A program made the translations under genes and the position numbers. From assembly GCF_002803155.1 (NCBI RefSeq), contig NZ_NNBP01000039.1, positions 1 to 64,000 on the forward strand: DNA of 64,000 nt, written 5' to 3'. Numbering within the stretch: position 1 is the first letter of the stretch; every line of letters starts with the position of its first letter. Shown here in pieces: positions 50,123 to 58,538 of the stretch. Source of the stretch: Streptomyces sp. CB02959 (GTDB lineage: Bacteria; Actinomycetota; Actinomycetes; Streptomycetales; Streptomycetaceae). Below the pieces are notes generated by a model. It had not been told where the DNA came from. It made no database searches and saw only the letters and a list, made by a program, of their open reading frames with translations.

Positions 50123-50163
50123 TGCCGGCCGGGACCCACCGCCTTCGGGCGACCCGGCCGGCA
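50123..50163. terminator. Bidirectional hairpin between convergent genes
   Basis: TGCCGGCCGGG (50123-50133) and CCCGGCCGGCA (50153-50163) are perfect 11-bp arms with a 19-base loop, between the small secreted protein gene (+) and the MarR gene (-). Confidence 0.82.
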
Positions 50164-50200
50164 TCTGTCATATGAGGCGCGGTGCGGCCGCCGGGCCCGG

Positions 50201-50695
50201 TCAGGCGTCGCGCGAGGGGCGGTGCGGGGGGATCTCGGGGAGGGCGTGCAGCGCCAGCAGGCCGCGCAGGAAACCCTCCCGGTCGGCGGTCGGGAGGTCG
50301 GCGAGCAGGTGTTCCTCGCCGCGCTGGATGTCGGCCTGGACGGCGTCCCGCAGCCGCCGTCCCTCGGGGGTGACGGAGACCAGCCGGACCCGGCGGTCCC
50401 CGGGGTCGGGCCGGCGGTGGATCAGCCCGCGGGACTCCAGGTCGTCCAGGATCGGAATGATCCGGGTCTTGTCGGCCCGGATCGCCTCGGCCAGGGCGGC
50501 CTGGGTGCGGATCGGGGTCTCGTCGAGGCGCAGCAGCACCGCGTAGGCCCACATCGTCAGCCCGTGCGCGTCGAGCACCGGGCGTTCGGCGTCCACCAGG
50601 GCGCGGCACAGCGGGACCAGCATCGCGGCCAGGTCGGGGCGGGCGGTCGGCCGCCCTCGGGTCGGGGTGTCCCTGGATGCTGCGTGCTCGGCCAT
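50201..50695 (-). CDS. MarR-family transcriptional regulator
   Basis: A 164-aa winged-helix repressor. The core runs LTMWAYAVLLRLDETPIRTQ, AALAEAIRADKTRIIPILDD (recognition helix region) and LIHRRPDPGDRRVRLVSVTP (wing with the conserved DxRxR). ATG 50695 gives a 30-residue N-terminal helix before the core. No good Shine-Dalgarno is visible. It is divergent from the TIGR03086-type gene with only 52 bp between starts. Two exact copies of GCGCATGCA lie there, the likely operators. Its ligand may be a phenolic or thiol-reactive compound, as for many MarR proteins. Confidence 0.92.
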   Translation of the reverse strand: MAEHAASRDTPTRGRPTARPDLAAMLVPLCRALVDAERPVLDAHGLTMWAYAVLLRLDETPIRTQAALAEAIRADKTRIIPILDDLESRGLIHRRPDPGDRRVRLVSVTPEGRRLRDAVQADIQRGEEHLLADLPTADREGFLRGLLALHALPEIPPHRPSRDA

Positions 50696-50712
50696 GCAAA
50701 GGAAAATACCCC

Positions 50713-50752
50713 TTGACAGATCATGTGCGCATGCAGATCGTAAGCGCATGCA
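50713..50752 (+). promoter_or_regulatory. Promoter and repeated operator of the MarR-divergent operon
   Basis: A consensus TTGACA at 50713-50718 is followed 17-18 bp later by GATCGT/ATCGTA. Exact direct repeats GCGCATGCA occur at 50727-50735 and 50744-50752, 17 bp apart. The second contains the ATG at 50748. Transcription would start at or next to the ATG, so the mRNA is probably leaderless and binding at the repeats would block it. Confidence 0.6.
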
Positions 50753-51422
50753 TACGAACTCGACACAGGACGCGGCGCACACGGCGCCCGCGACGACGGA
50801 ACGGGCGGACCTGGACCGCCTGCGGAAGCTCGACGCCCGCGCGGTGCGGGACAGCGTGGCGCTGGTGAACCGGCTCGCCCCCGGCGACCTGGCCCGGCCC
50901 ACCCCCTGTGCGGGATGGGACCTGGCCGCGCTGCTCGGCCATCTGGCGGCCCAGCACCACGGGTTCGCGGCGGCCGCGCTGGGACGCGGGCGGGACCTGG
51001 CGCACTGGGCGGTCCGCCCGGTCGGCGACGACGCGACAGCGGCGGCGACGCACTACCGCCATGCCGCCGACGACGTCCTCGCGGCCTTCGCGACCGTGGC
51101 GGACCCCGACCTCCCGTTCGCCCTCCCGGAATTCACCACCGATCGGACCATCCCCGCCGCCCAGGCCATCGGCTTCCACCTCATCGACTACGTCGTCCAC
51201 AGCTGGGACCTCGCGCGGAGCCTGGACCTGCGCTACGACCCGGACCCCGAACTCCTCGACGCGGCCCTGCCGATCGCCTTGGCCGTCCCGGACGGCGCCG
51301 CCCGGCTCGCCCCCGGCAGTTCCTTCCGCCCCGGCCTGCCGGTGGCCGACGGCACCGGGACGCTGGACCGGATCCTGGCGCTGCTCGGCCGCTCGGCGGA
51401 CTGGCGGGCGCCGGCATGCTGA
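50748..51422 (+). CDS. TIGR03086-type DinB/mycothiol-dependent maleylpyruvate isomerase-like protein
   Basis: A 224-aa protein with the DinB-like helical bundle: RLAPGDLARPTPCAGWDLAA then LLGHLAAQHHGF, and HLIDYVVHSWDLARSLDL with the metal-binding His. In this fold three His bind a divalent metal and act with mycothiol or similar thiols. ATG 50748 lies inside a repeat element and lacks a Shine-Dalgarno, consistent with leaderless translation. It is co-transcribed with the next gene (7-base overlap) and is divergent from a MarR gene, suggesting thiol-dependent detoxification under MarR control. Confidence 0.85.
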   Translation: MHTNSTQDAAHTAPATTERADLDRLRKLDARAVRDSVALVNRLAPGDLARPTPCAGWDLAALLGHLAAQHHGFAAAALGRGRDLAHWAVRPVGDDATAAATHYRHAADDVLAAFATVADPDLPFALPEFTTDRTIPAAQAIGFHLIDYVVHSWDLARSLDLRYDPDPELLDAALPIALAVPDGAARLAPGSSFRPGLPVADGTGTLDRILALLGRSADWRAPAC

Positions 51423-51796
51423 GGACCTCCTGGATCGCCGGTCCGGACAGCGGTCGGCCCGGCCCCGCGCTCGTCAGCGTCACCGACCTCCGGCTGTCCG
51501 CGCTCGCGGACCTGCCCGGTGTGTACCGCGCGGCCCGCCGGCTCGCGGAGGACTGGCCCGTGCTGGACGGCGCGCACGGCATGTGGCTCTGGGCCCGCCC
51601 GACGGCCCGCCGCTGCGGCGCGGTGGCGATCTGGCGGGACCGCACCGCCCTCGCCGGATTCCTGGGCGCACCGGCGCATGTGGCGGTCATGCGCCGCTAC
51701 CGGGGGCGCGGCACCGTGGCGTCGTCCACCTGGGAGGTGCCGAGCGCCGCGCCCGACGAGGTCTGGTCCCGCGCGGCGGCCGGCCTTCGCGGCTAG
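51416..51796 (+). CDS. Hypothetical protein, monooxygenase-like fold (126 aa)
   Basis: A 126-aa soluble protein whose ATG overlaps the preceding stop by 7 bases. The pattern ALVSVTDLRLSALADLPGVY, then GMWLWARPTARRCGAVAIWR, then RDRTALAGFLGAPAHVAVMR and RYRGRGTVASSTWEV is beta-alpha-beta-like with a conserved Trp and His. It recalls dimeric alpha-beta barrel proteins such as ABM monooxygenases or spheroidene-monooxygenase relatives. This resemblance is weak. Coupled expression suggests it works with the DinB-like protein. Confidence 0.7.
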   Translation: MLRTSWIAGPDSGRPGPALVSVTDLRLSALADLPGVYRAARRLAEDWPVLDGAHGMWLWARPTARRCGAVAIWRDRTALAGFLGAPAHVAVMRRYRGRGTVASSTWEVPSAAPDEVWSRAAAGLRG

Positions 51797-51840
51797 GTCG
51801 GGTCCGGCGGAACGGGGGGATGGACCGGCCCTGGAGTTCC

Positions 51841-52800
51841 TCACCCGCGACCGGGGGAGCCGGGCCGCAGTGTCGGTCGGCGGGCGAGCGCCACGCCGGC
51901 CAGGCACAGTGCCCCGCCCGCGAGGGTCAGCGGGCCGGGCACCTCGCCCAGGGTCGGCCAGGACATCAGGACCACCAGTACCGGCACCGCGTAGGTGGTG
52001 GCGCCCAACCGGCCCGCGGTGCTGCGGGCCAGGGCGAACGCCCAGGTGGTGAAGGCCACGGCGGTGGGGAAGACGCCGAGGTAGACCATGTTCAGGGTCG
52101 CCGGGAGGGGCGCGCGGCCCGCCTCGGAGACCAGGGTGCCGGCGAACGGCAGACAGACGACGGCGCCGGTCAGGCAGCCGTAGAAGGTCACCGTCAGCGC
52201 GCCGGTGTGGCGCAGCGCGGGCTTCTGGGCGGCCACCCCGCCGGCGTAGCCGACGGCGGCCAGCAGGCAGAGCAGGACGCCGAGCACGGACGACCGGCCG
52301 CCGCCGGACATCGACAGGCCCACCACCGCCACGCCCGCGAAGGAGACCGCCAGCCCCGCGAACAGCCCGCGCGGCAGCCCCTCGCCCAGGAACCGGGCGC
52401 CGAGCAGGGCGATCAGGATGGGGCCGGTGTTGACGAGCAGCGCCGCCGTGCCGGCGTCCACCTCCCGTTCGCCCCAGTTGAGGGCGATCGTGTAGATGCC
52501 GAACCACAGCACGCCCGAGCAGAGGATGCCCGGCCAGGCGGCGCGCGGCGGTCGGCCGCCGCCCCGGACGAGCAGGAACAACCCCAGGACCAGCGAGCCG
52601 GTCAGCAGGCGGCCGAGGGCCAGCGCGCCGGGGGAGTAGGCGGTGCCGGCGCTGCGGATGGCGACGAACGCGGAGGCCCAGAGGACGACGGTGACGGCCG
52701 CGGCGGCCAGCGCGGGCCGGCTGGCGGAGGGCTGGGTGGGAGAGGGCCCGGCGAGAGGTATGGGGGAGGGGGCGGCGGTTTCTCGGGAGGGGGTCGTCAT
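51841..52800 (-). CDS. EamA/DMT-family exporter
   Basis: A 319-aa membrane protein with ten hydrophobic helices in two EamA repeats. The first begins AVTVVLWASAFVAIRSAG (about residue 36), the second after about 175 with GVLLCLLAAVGYAGGVAAQK. AFALARSTAGRLGATTYAVP is the typical helix-9 motif. The N-terminal 30 residues are Pro/Ser-rich. ATG 52800 has no Shine-Dalgarno, so a leaderless transcript is possible. DMT exporters move amino acids, nucleosides or metabolites. It is divergent from the 2OG oxygenase gene. Confidence 0.9.
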   Translation of the reverse strand: MTTPSRETAAPSPIPLAGPSPTQPSASRPALAAAAVTVVLWASAFVAIRSAGTAYSPGALALGRLLTGSLVLGLFLLVRGGGRPPRAAWPGILCSGVLWFGIYTIALNWGEREVDAGTAALLVNTGPILIALLGARFLGEGLPRGLFAGLAVSFAGVAVVGLSMSGGGRSSVLGVLLCLLAAVGYAGGVAAQKPALRHTGALTVTFYGCLTGAVVCLPFAGTLVSEAGRAPLPATLNMVYLGVFPTAVAFTTWAFALARSTAGRLGATTYAVPVLVVLMSWPTLGEVPGPLTLAGGALCLAGVALARRPTLRPGSPGRG

Positions 52801-52920
52801 GCGGAGGAGCCTAGGTCGGCGACTGTTCGGTATTCGGCGAAGTGTTGTCGTATAAGAGGGGAGTTGACCTGCGCATGTCGGCCAACGGCCAGCCGGTTTC
52901 GGCTCGTTCCCCGGGGGACC

Positions 52921-52938
52921 GTTCACAACGCGTTCATC
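52921..52938 (+). promoter_or_regulatory. PHO-box-like direct repeat
   Basis: GTTCACA (52921-52927) and GTTCATC (52932-52938) are spaced exactly 11 bp, matching the direct-repeat unit GTTCAcc bound by Streptomyces PhoP. The second unit can act as a -35 (GTTCAT), 17 bp from TAGGGG (52955-52960). It lies about 90 bp upstream of the oxygenase gene. Confidence 0.55.
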
Positions 52939-53029
52939 AAACTGTTGAAGCGGATAGGGGTGGGTGGGCGCCGCGCGGGACCGCGGAGCGCCTCCGGAGC
53001 GGACCGAGCACGACGGAAGGAAGCATGCG

Positions 53030-54091
53030 ATGGGCAGGGCCACGGCCGTGAACGGCGTACTCGACGTACCCGTCATCGACATCTCCGCCTGGACGGACGG
53101 CACCGCCGCCGACCGGGCCGGCATCGCGGGCGAGATCGACCAGGCGGCCCGCACCGTCGGATTCATGCAGATCGGAGGGCATGGGATCCCCGAAGCGGCG
53201 GCGCGCGCTTTCGCCGCGGCGCTGGACGACTTCTTCGGCCTCCCGATGGACGGGAAGAAGGCGCTGCGCGCCCCGTCGCCCGACGTCAACCGCGGCTACA
53301 CCCCGCCGCGCACCGAGAAGCTCAGCCTGAGCCTGGGGGTGCCCGCCGCGGCCGAGGACCTCTTCGAGGCGTTCAACGTCGGCGCGGAGGCGGCCGCCTT
53401 CCCCGGCCTCGACCTGCCCGAGGCGCACTATCCGGCCAACATCTGGCCGTCGGTGCCCGGCTTCCGGGAAGCGGTGACGGAGTGGTGCGAGCAGGCGGGC
53501 GGGCTCGCCCGGCGGCTGACCGGGATCTTCGCGCACGCTCTGGGGCTGCCCGCGGACCACTTCGCGCCGTTCACCGACCACTCGCTCGACGTGCTCCGGA
53601 TGAACCACTACCTGCTCCCCGAGCGGGAACTCGTCGTCGACCGCGACCAGATGGGGATGGGCGCGCACACCGACTACGGCATCGTCACCGTGCTGTGGGC
53701 CGACCGGGTCCCCGGGCTGCAGATCCTCGACACCGAGGGGCGCTGGCACGACGTCCTGCCCGAGCCGGGCTGCCTGCTGGTCAACCTCGGCGACCTGCTG
53801 GCGCGTTGGACCAACGACCGATGGCTGTCGACCATGCACCGGGTGCTGCCGCCGACCGACGCGAGCGGGCGGGTGGTGCGCCGCCGCTCCGCCGCGTTCT
53901 TCCACGACGGCAACTGGGACGCCGAGATCAGCTGCCTGCCCGGTTGCGTCCCGGTGGGCACCGAGCCGCTGTACCCGCCCACCACCGTCGGCCGGCACCT
54001 CGCCGAGAAACTGGGCGGCTCGCGCGCCGGGAAGTCCAACGCCAACTCGCCCCGTGAGGCCGCCCGGCTGCGCGCGGCCCGCAGCGACTGA
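53030..54091 (+). CDS. 2-oxoglutarate/Fe(II)-dependent oxygenase (isopenicillin-N-synthase superfamily)
   Basis: A 353-aa double-stranded beta-helix oxygenase. The N-terminal DIOX_N signature is PVIDISAW and GFMQIGGHGIPE. Iron ligands are His and Asp in GAHTDYG (about residue 212) and a distal His in TMHRVLPP; the 2OG/substrate Arg-Ser is in RRRSAAFF. The PRGYTPPR-like loop is NRGYTPPRTEK. The ATG 53030 has GGAAGGA upstream; an in-frame start further back is not supported. Thymine-7-hydroxylase and related enzymes belong to this superfamily. Its neighbours, a nucleobase permease and an oxopurine deaminase, suggest a nucleobase substrate. Confidence 0.9.
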   Translation: MGRATAVNGVLDVPVIDISAWTDGTAADRAGIAGEIDQAARTVGFMQIGGHGIPEAAARAFAAALDDFFGLPMDGKKALRAPSPDVNRGYTPPRTEKLSLSLGVPAAAEDLFEAFNVGAEAAAFPGLDLPEAHYPANIWPSVPGFREAVTEWCEQAGGLARRLTGIFAHALGLPADHFAPFTDHSLDVLRMNHYLLPERELVVDRDQMGMGAHTDYGIVTVLWADRVPGLQILDTEGRWHDVLPEPGCLLVNLGDLLARWTNDRWLSTMHRVLPPTDASGRVVRRRSAAFFHDGNWDAEISCLPGCVPVGTEPLYPPTTVGRHLAEKLGGSRAGKSNANSPREAARLRAARSD

Positions 54092-54201
54092 CCGTCATCT
54101 GACTTCTTCCGTACGGCAGTTGCGACCGGTCCCGGGCCACCGACGGCAGGGCCGGGCGCCTCCCCCACCGCCCGGCCCCACCCGTGCCCGAGAGGTCCGC
54201 C

Positions 54202-55563
54202 ATGCCCCTGAAACCGCGTCATATTCCGCTCCGCCGCCCCCGGCCCGTCCGGGCCGACGGCGAACGGCACCCCACCGCCGGCCGGACGGTGGGTCTCGGG
54301 GTGCAGCACGCGCTGGTGATGTACGCGGGCGCGATCGCCGTCCCGCTGATGTTCGGCGCCGGCGCGGGGCTGACCGGCCCGGCGGTCGGCGCCCTGGTCA
54401 ACGCGGACGTCTTCGTCGCCGGCCTCGTCACCGTCGTGCAGAGCCTGGGCGCCGGGCGGTTCCTCGGGGTCCGGCTGCCGCTGGTGACCGGCGGCTCCTT
54501 CGTCTGCGTCACCCCCATGATCATGATCGCCCGGGAGTACGGGCTGCCCGCGGTCTACGGTTCGATGATCGCCGCCGGGCTCTTCGGAATGCTGGTGGCG
54601 CTCCCGTTCGCCCGGCTGCTGCGGGCGTTCCCGCCGCTGGTCAGCGGGGTGGTGATCACCGTTGTCGGGCTGGCGCTGATCGGTGCCGCCCCCGGCATGA
54701 TCGCCGGACCGGACCCCGCGGCGGCGGACTACGCCCCGCCCGCCCATCTGGCCCTGGCCGGCGGGGTGATCGGCTTCATGCTGCTGCTCCGGCGGTTCCT
54801 GCGCGGCTTTCTGGCCCAGGTGAGTGTTCTGCTGGCGCTGCTCGCCGGGACCCTGGCGGCGCTCCCGATGGGGCTCACCGACTTCTCCGGCGTCGCGGAC
54901 GCGGACTGGCTCGGGCTGGTCACCCCGTTCCGCTTCGGCGCCCCCACCTTCCCGCTCGCCAGGGTGGTCTCCATGTGCGTGGTGATGCTGGTGGTGTTCG
55001 CCGAGTCCACCGCGCAGATGATCGCGGTCGGCGAGGCGGTGGAGCGGCCGCTGACCGACCGGGCGCTGGGCCGCGGCCTGGCCGCCGACGGCCTGTCGGG
55101 GGTGCTCGGCGGCGCCATGAACTCCTTCCCCGACACGGTCTTCGCCGGGAACATCGGACTGACCCTCATGACCGGCATCCGCAGCCGGTACGTCACCGCG
55201 GCCGGCGGCGTCGTGATGGTGTGCCTGGGCACCCTCCCCAAACTGGGCGAACTGATCGCCTCCCTCCCCCAACCCGTGGTCGGCGGAGCCTCGTTGATGT
55301 GTTTCGCCACCGTCGCCGCGGTGGGCATCGACATCCTGCGCCGGGCCCGGCTCGACCGGGGCGACAACCTGCTGATCGCGGCGGCGGCGATCGGCACCGG
55401 GATGCTGCCGGTCGTCGCCCCGCGCATCTACCACCGCTTCCCGGAGTGGTGGCAGCTGGTCTTCGGCAGCCCCTCGACCGCGGCGCTGGTGGTCGCGCTG
55501 GGTCTCCACTTCGTGTTCCACCACGGGCGGCGTCGGGCCGAGGGGGCGTCGGCAGCGGGCTGA
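54202..55563 (+). CDS. NCS2-family nucleobase (xanthine/uracil-type) permease
   Basis: A 453-aa permease with about 12-14 hydrophobic segments. The family features are GVQHALVMYAGAIAVPLMFG in helix 1, the QSLGAGRFLGVRLPLVTGGS region in helix 3, and the substrate motif VVMLVVFAESTAQMIAVGEA with FPDTVFAGNIGLTLMTGIRS. The GNIGLT form points to the xanthine/urate branch (NxGxxxxTG) rather than uracil. ATG 54202 has GAGAGG upstream; GTG 54184 is possible. It follows the oxygenase gene after 110 bp and converges with the deaminase gene, with only 7 bp between their stops. Confidence 0.92.
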   Translation: MPLKPRHIPLRRPRPVRADGERHPTAGRTVGLGVQHALVMYAGAIAVPLMFGAGAGLTGPAVGALVNADVFVAGLVTVVQSLGAGRFLGVRLPLVTGGSFVCVTPMIMIAREYGLPAVYGSMIAAGLFGMLVALPFARLLRAFPPLVSGVVITVVGLALIGAAPGMIAGPDPAAADYAPPAHLALAGGVIGFMLLLRRFLRGFLAQVSVLLALLAGTLAALPMGLTDFSGVADADWLGLVTPFRFGAPTFPLARVVSMCVVMLVVFAESTAQMIAVGEAVERPLTDRALGRGLAADGLSGVLGGAMNSFPDTVFAGNIGLTLMTGIRSRYVTAAGGVVMVCLGTLPKLGELIASLPQPVVGGASLMCFATVAAVGIDILRRARLDRGDNLLIAAAAIGTGMLPVVAPRIYHRFPEWWQLVFGSPSTAALVVALGLHFVFHHGRRRAEGASAAG

Positions 55564-55570
55564 CGCTACG

Positions 55571-56977
55571 TCAGTCCAGGTTCTGCATCCGCCGGGCGAC
55601 CCGGGCGTGCTCCCGCAACTTCGTTGCCAGCTCGGGGAGTTGCAGCTCGCCGCCGTCGACGAGCACCCGGCCGCCGACGACCGTGGTCCAGGCCCGGGAC
55701 GGGGCGCAGCGCAGCCACGCCTCGACCGGGTCGGTGAGCGCCCCGGCCAGGGCCACCTCGGGGGTGTCCCAGACGACGAGGTCGCCGCAGGCCCCCGGGC
55801 GCAGCTGCCCCAGTTCGTCCGCCCGGCCCAGGCAGCGGGCCGAACCGCGGGTGGCGATGTCCAGGGCGTCCCGGGCGGTCATCGCCGCCGGGCCGCCGCG
55901 GTACCGGCCGAGCAGCAGGGCGCCCCGGGTCTCCAGCCACAGCGAGGCGTGGTCGGTCGAGGCCGATCCGTCGCAGCCGATGCCGACCGGCATCCCCAGC
56001 CCGCGCATCTCCTGGACCGCCGTCGTGCCGCCCGCGATCAGCATGTTGGAGCTGGGGCAGTGCGCCACCCCGACGCCCGCGGCGGCGAGCCGGGCGCGCT
56101 CCTCCGCGGTGGGGTGGACGCAGTGCGCGACCCACGTGCGGTCGGTCATCCAGCCGACGGACTCGAAGTACTCGACGGGCCGGCAGCCGTAGGTCGTAAG
56201 GCAGTAGGTGTCCTCGTCCGGGTCCTCGGCGAGGTGGGTGTGCAGCCGGACGTCCAGCCGCTCGGCCAGCTCGGCGGTGGCGGTCATCAGCTCCCGGGTC
56301 ACCGAGAACGGCGAACAGGGCGCGAGGGCGACCCGGCTCAGCGCGCCCGGGGCCGGGTCGTGGTAGGCGCGGACCAGCCGTTCGCTGTCCGCCAGCACCT
56401 CCTCGGCGGTCTGGGTGACCGAGCGGGGCGGCAGCCCGCCGTCCTCGGTCGAGCGGGTCATCGAGCCGCGGGTGGCGTGGAAGCGGAAGCCGAGCTCCTG
56501 AGCGGTGCGGATCTGGGCGTCGATCAGACGGGGCCGCGGATGCACGTAGTGGTGGTCCGTCGAGGTGGTACAGCCGCCCATGAGCAGTTCGGCGATGCCG
56601 ACGTAGGTGGCGAGGTGCACGGCCTCCTCGTCGAGGGCGGCCCACAGGGGGTAGAGCGTGGTGAGCCAGGTGAAGAGGGTGCCGTTGACGGCGGGCGCGT
56701 AGGAACGGGTGAGGTTCTGGTACAGGTGGTGGTGGGTGTTGATCAGGCCGGGGGTGACCAGGCGGCCCGCGGCGGAGAGCGTGCGGGCGGCCCGCGCCGG
56801 TTCGGTGCCGGCCGGACCGTACGCCGCGACGCGGCCGTCCCGCAGCGCGATCCAGCCGCCGGGGATCTCGGTGTCGCCGTCGACGACCAGCAGGCGGGCG
56901 TCCCGGACGAGCAGGTCGCAGGGTGATGCCGGGTCGGCGGCGCCGTCCGGACGGGCGTGGTGGTGGGTGTCGGTCAT
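55571..56977 (-). CDS. 8-oxoguanine deaminase-type amidohydrolase
   Basis: A 468-aa zinc amidohydrolase of the cyclic-deaminase group. Metal and substrate residues are visible in TPGLINTHHHLYQNLTR (about residue 80), HTHLAED, WVAHCVHPTAEE, and IGCDGSASTDHASLW, matching the 8-oxoguanine/hydroxydechloroatrazine deaminase pattern with STDHHYVHP. ATG 56977 with AGGAG upstream. It would convert 8-oxoguanine to urate. Urate is a possible cargo of the neighbouring NCS2 permease, supporting purine scavenging, but related enzymes act on other N-heterocycles. Confidence 0.88.
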   Translation of the reverse strand: MTDTHHHARPDGAADPASPCDLLVRDARLLVVDGDTEIPGGWIALRDGRVAAYGPAGTEPARAARTLSAAGRLVTPGLINTHHHLYQNLTRSYAPAVNGTLFTWLTTLYPLWAALDEEAVHLATYVGIAELLMGGCTTSTDHHYVHPRPRLIDAQIRTAQELGFRFHATRGSMTRSTEDGGLPPRSVTQTAEEVLADSERLVRAYHDPAPGALSRVALAPCSPFSVTRELMTATAELAERLDVRLHTHLAEDPDEDTYCLTTYGCRPVEYFESVGWMTDRTWVAHCVHPTAEERARLAAAGVGVAHCPSSNMLIAGGTTAVQEMRGLGMPVGIGCDGSASTDHASLWLETRGALLLGRYRGGPAAMTARDALDIATRGSARCLGRADELGQLRPGACGDLVVWDTPEVALAGALTDPVEAWLRCAPSRAWTTVVGGRVLVDGGELQLPELATKLREHARVARRMQNLD

Positions 56978-57220
56978 GCGAGGACTCCTGTGATGCGGCG
57001 TGCCGATGCTCCGGCACGGGGCACGATGCCTGCGCGCGGGCCCTGTACCGGTGTGGTGCGCGGCCACCGGATCGTCACCGCCGGGCCTGCCGGCGGACGG
57101 GCGGTCCTCCTTCCCGAGGTCTCACTTTCCGGAGTCGATGTCCCAACTCGACGGCGGGCAACCGTCGTTGGAGCCCTTCCCGGATTGCGGCGGGCCAGTC
57201 CCGGCCGGGCCGTGCGGGCG

Positions 57221-58423
57221 TCAGACCGGATGCTCCGCCGGCAGCGGGCGCCGCAGGACGTACCCGCCGACCGCCACCGCCACCGCGATCACGCACCCCG
57301 CGAAGGTCAGGCCAGCGCCGCGCAGCCCCAGTCCGGTGGTGAGCGCGCCGACGCCCACCACGGGCAGGGAGATGCCGAGGTAGGCGACGAGGAAGAAGGC
57401 GGAGAGGGTGCCGCCGCGGTGCTCCGGCGGGGCGGCGGTGCCCACCGCGGTGAGCCCGGCGCGGAAAGCCAGGCCCTGGCCGGTGCCGCCGCAGAGCGCG
57501 CCGGCGACCAGGACGGGCAGCGAAGCCGTGGCGAGCGAGGTGGCGACCAGCAGGAGTCCCAGCACCAGGACCAGGCAGCCGGTCGGCAGCGCGGCGCGGA
57601 CGCCGATCCGGCCGGTCAGGGACTGGCCGAGGGTCGAGCCGAGGAAGACCGTGCAGACGACCGCCCCGGACACCGCGAGGTTGTGCACGTCGAGGGTCTG
57701 CGCGACGAAGGCCGGCGCGATCGCGGTGAACAGTCCGAGCAGCGCGAAACCGGCGAACGCGGCGACCGCGGCGGGCGCGAACACCCCGCGGACCGCCGGC
57801 GGGACCACGAGCCCCTGGGGCCGGAGCGAGCGCGGCCGGTGCGGGTGCGCGACGGTCTCCGGCAGGAGCCGGGTCACCAGCGTGGCGAGGGCCAGCAGGA
57901 ACAGGTGGACGAGGAAGGGGAGGGCCAGCGGGCGGGGCGCGTACTGCGCGAGCACACCGGAGAGGAGCGGGCCGCAGCCCAGACCGCCCATGTTGGCGGC
58001 GGTGGCGGCGAAGGCGGCCCGGGACTCCTGGCCGGGGCGGGCCAGTTCCAGGACGGCGGCGGTGGCTGCGCCGCTGAACAGCCCGGCGGCGAAACCGGAC
58101 AGCACCCGGCCGAGCAGCAGCAGCGGCAGCCCGCCTTCGAAGAGGAAGCACAGGGCGCTCGCCGCGGACAGGCCCAGCGCGGCGAACAGCACCGGGCGCC
58201 GGCCGGTGGCGTCGGAGAGGTTGCCCGCGCCGTACAGGACCGTGATCACCCCGAGGGCGTAGGTGGCGAAGACCACGGTCACCGTCAGTTCGGAGAAACC
58301 GAGCTGTTGGCGGTAGAGCCCGTAGAGCGGGGTGGGCAGGGTCGTTCCCGCCATGCCGATCGCGAAGACGCCCGCCGCGGCGGGGCTGCCGGGGCGACGG
58401 GCCCGGCCGGTGCGCACGGTCAT
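57221..58423 (-). CDS. MFS transporter
   Basis: A 400-aa transporter with 12 hydrophobic segments. Near the N-terminus GMAGTTLPTPLYGLYRQQLG is typical of a drug- or metabolite-efflux MFS subgroup; GNLSDATGRRPVLFAALGLS is the helix 2-3 motif A and GRVLSGFAAGLFSGAATAAV the helix 4-5 region. ATG 58423 lacks a Shine-Dalgarno but has TACGTT (58435-58430) ending 6 bases upstream, suggesting a leaderless mRNA. The upstream extension (to 58489) is low-complexity. Substrate unknown. Confidence 0.9.
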   Translation of the reverse strand: MTVRTGRARRPGSPAAAGVFAIGMAGTTLPTPLYGLYRQQLGFSELTVTVVFATYALGVITVLYGAGNLSDATGRRPVLFAALGLSAASALCFLFEGGLPLLLLGRVLSGFAAGLFSGAATAAVLELARPGQESRAAFAATAANMGGLGCGPLLSGVLAQYAPRPLALPFLVHLFLLALATLVTRLLPETVAHPHRPRSLRPQGLVVPPAVRGVFAPAAVAAFAGFALLGLFTAIAPAFVAQTLDVHNLAVSGAVVCTVFLGSTLGQSLTGRIGVRAALPTGCLVLVLGLLLVATSLATASLPVLVAGALCGGTGQGLAFRAGLTAVGTAAPPEHRGGTLSAFFLVAYLGISLPVVGVGALTTGLGLRGAGLTFAGCVIAVAVAVGGYVLRRPLPAEHPV

Positions 58424-58538
58424 GGCGTCAACGTAGGCGCCGGCCGCCGGGCCGGGCCAGGATGCGGCGCCCCGCGCGTGGCGGGGCACCGCGTCCGGCC
58501 GGATCAGCGCACTGTCACGGCGTCACGGTGTCGCGGTG

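Noticed and set aside
50908..54057. A 1049-codon plus-strand open frame spanning several genes
   Set aside because: It runs through the DinB-like, EamA and oxygenase genes in the wrong frame or strand, has no ribosome-binding site and no domain.
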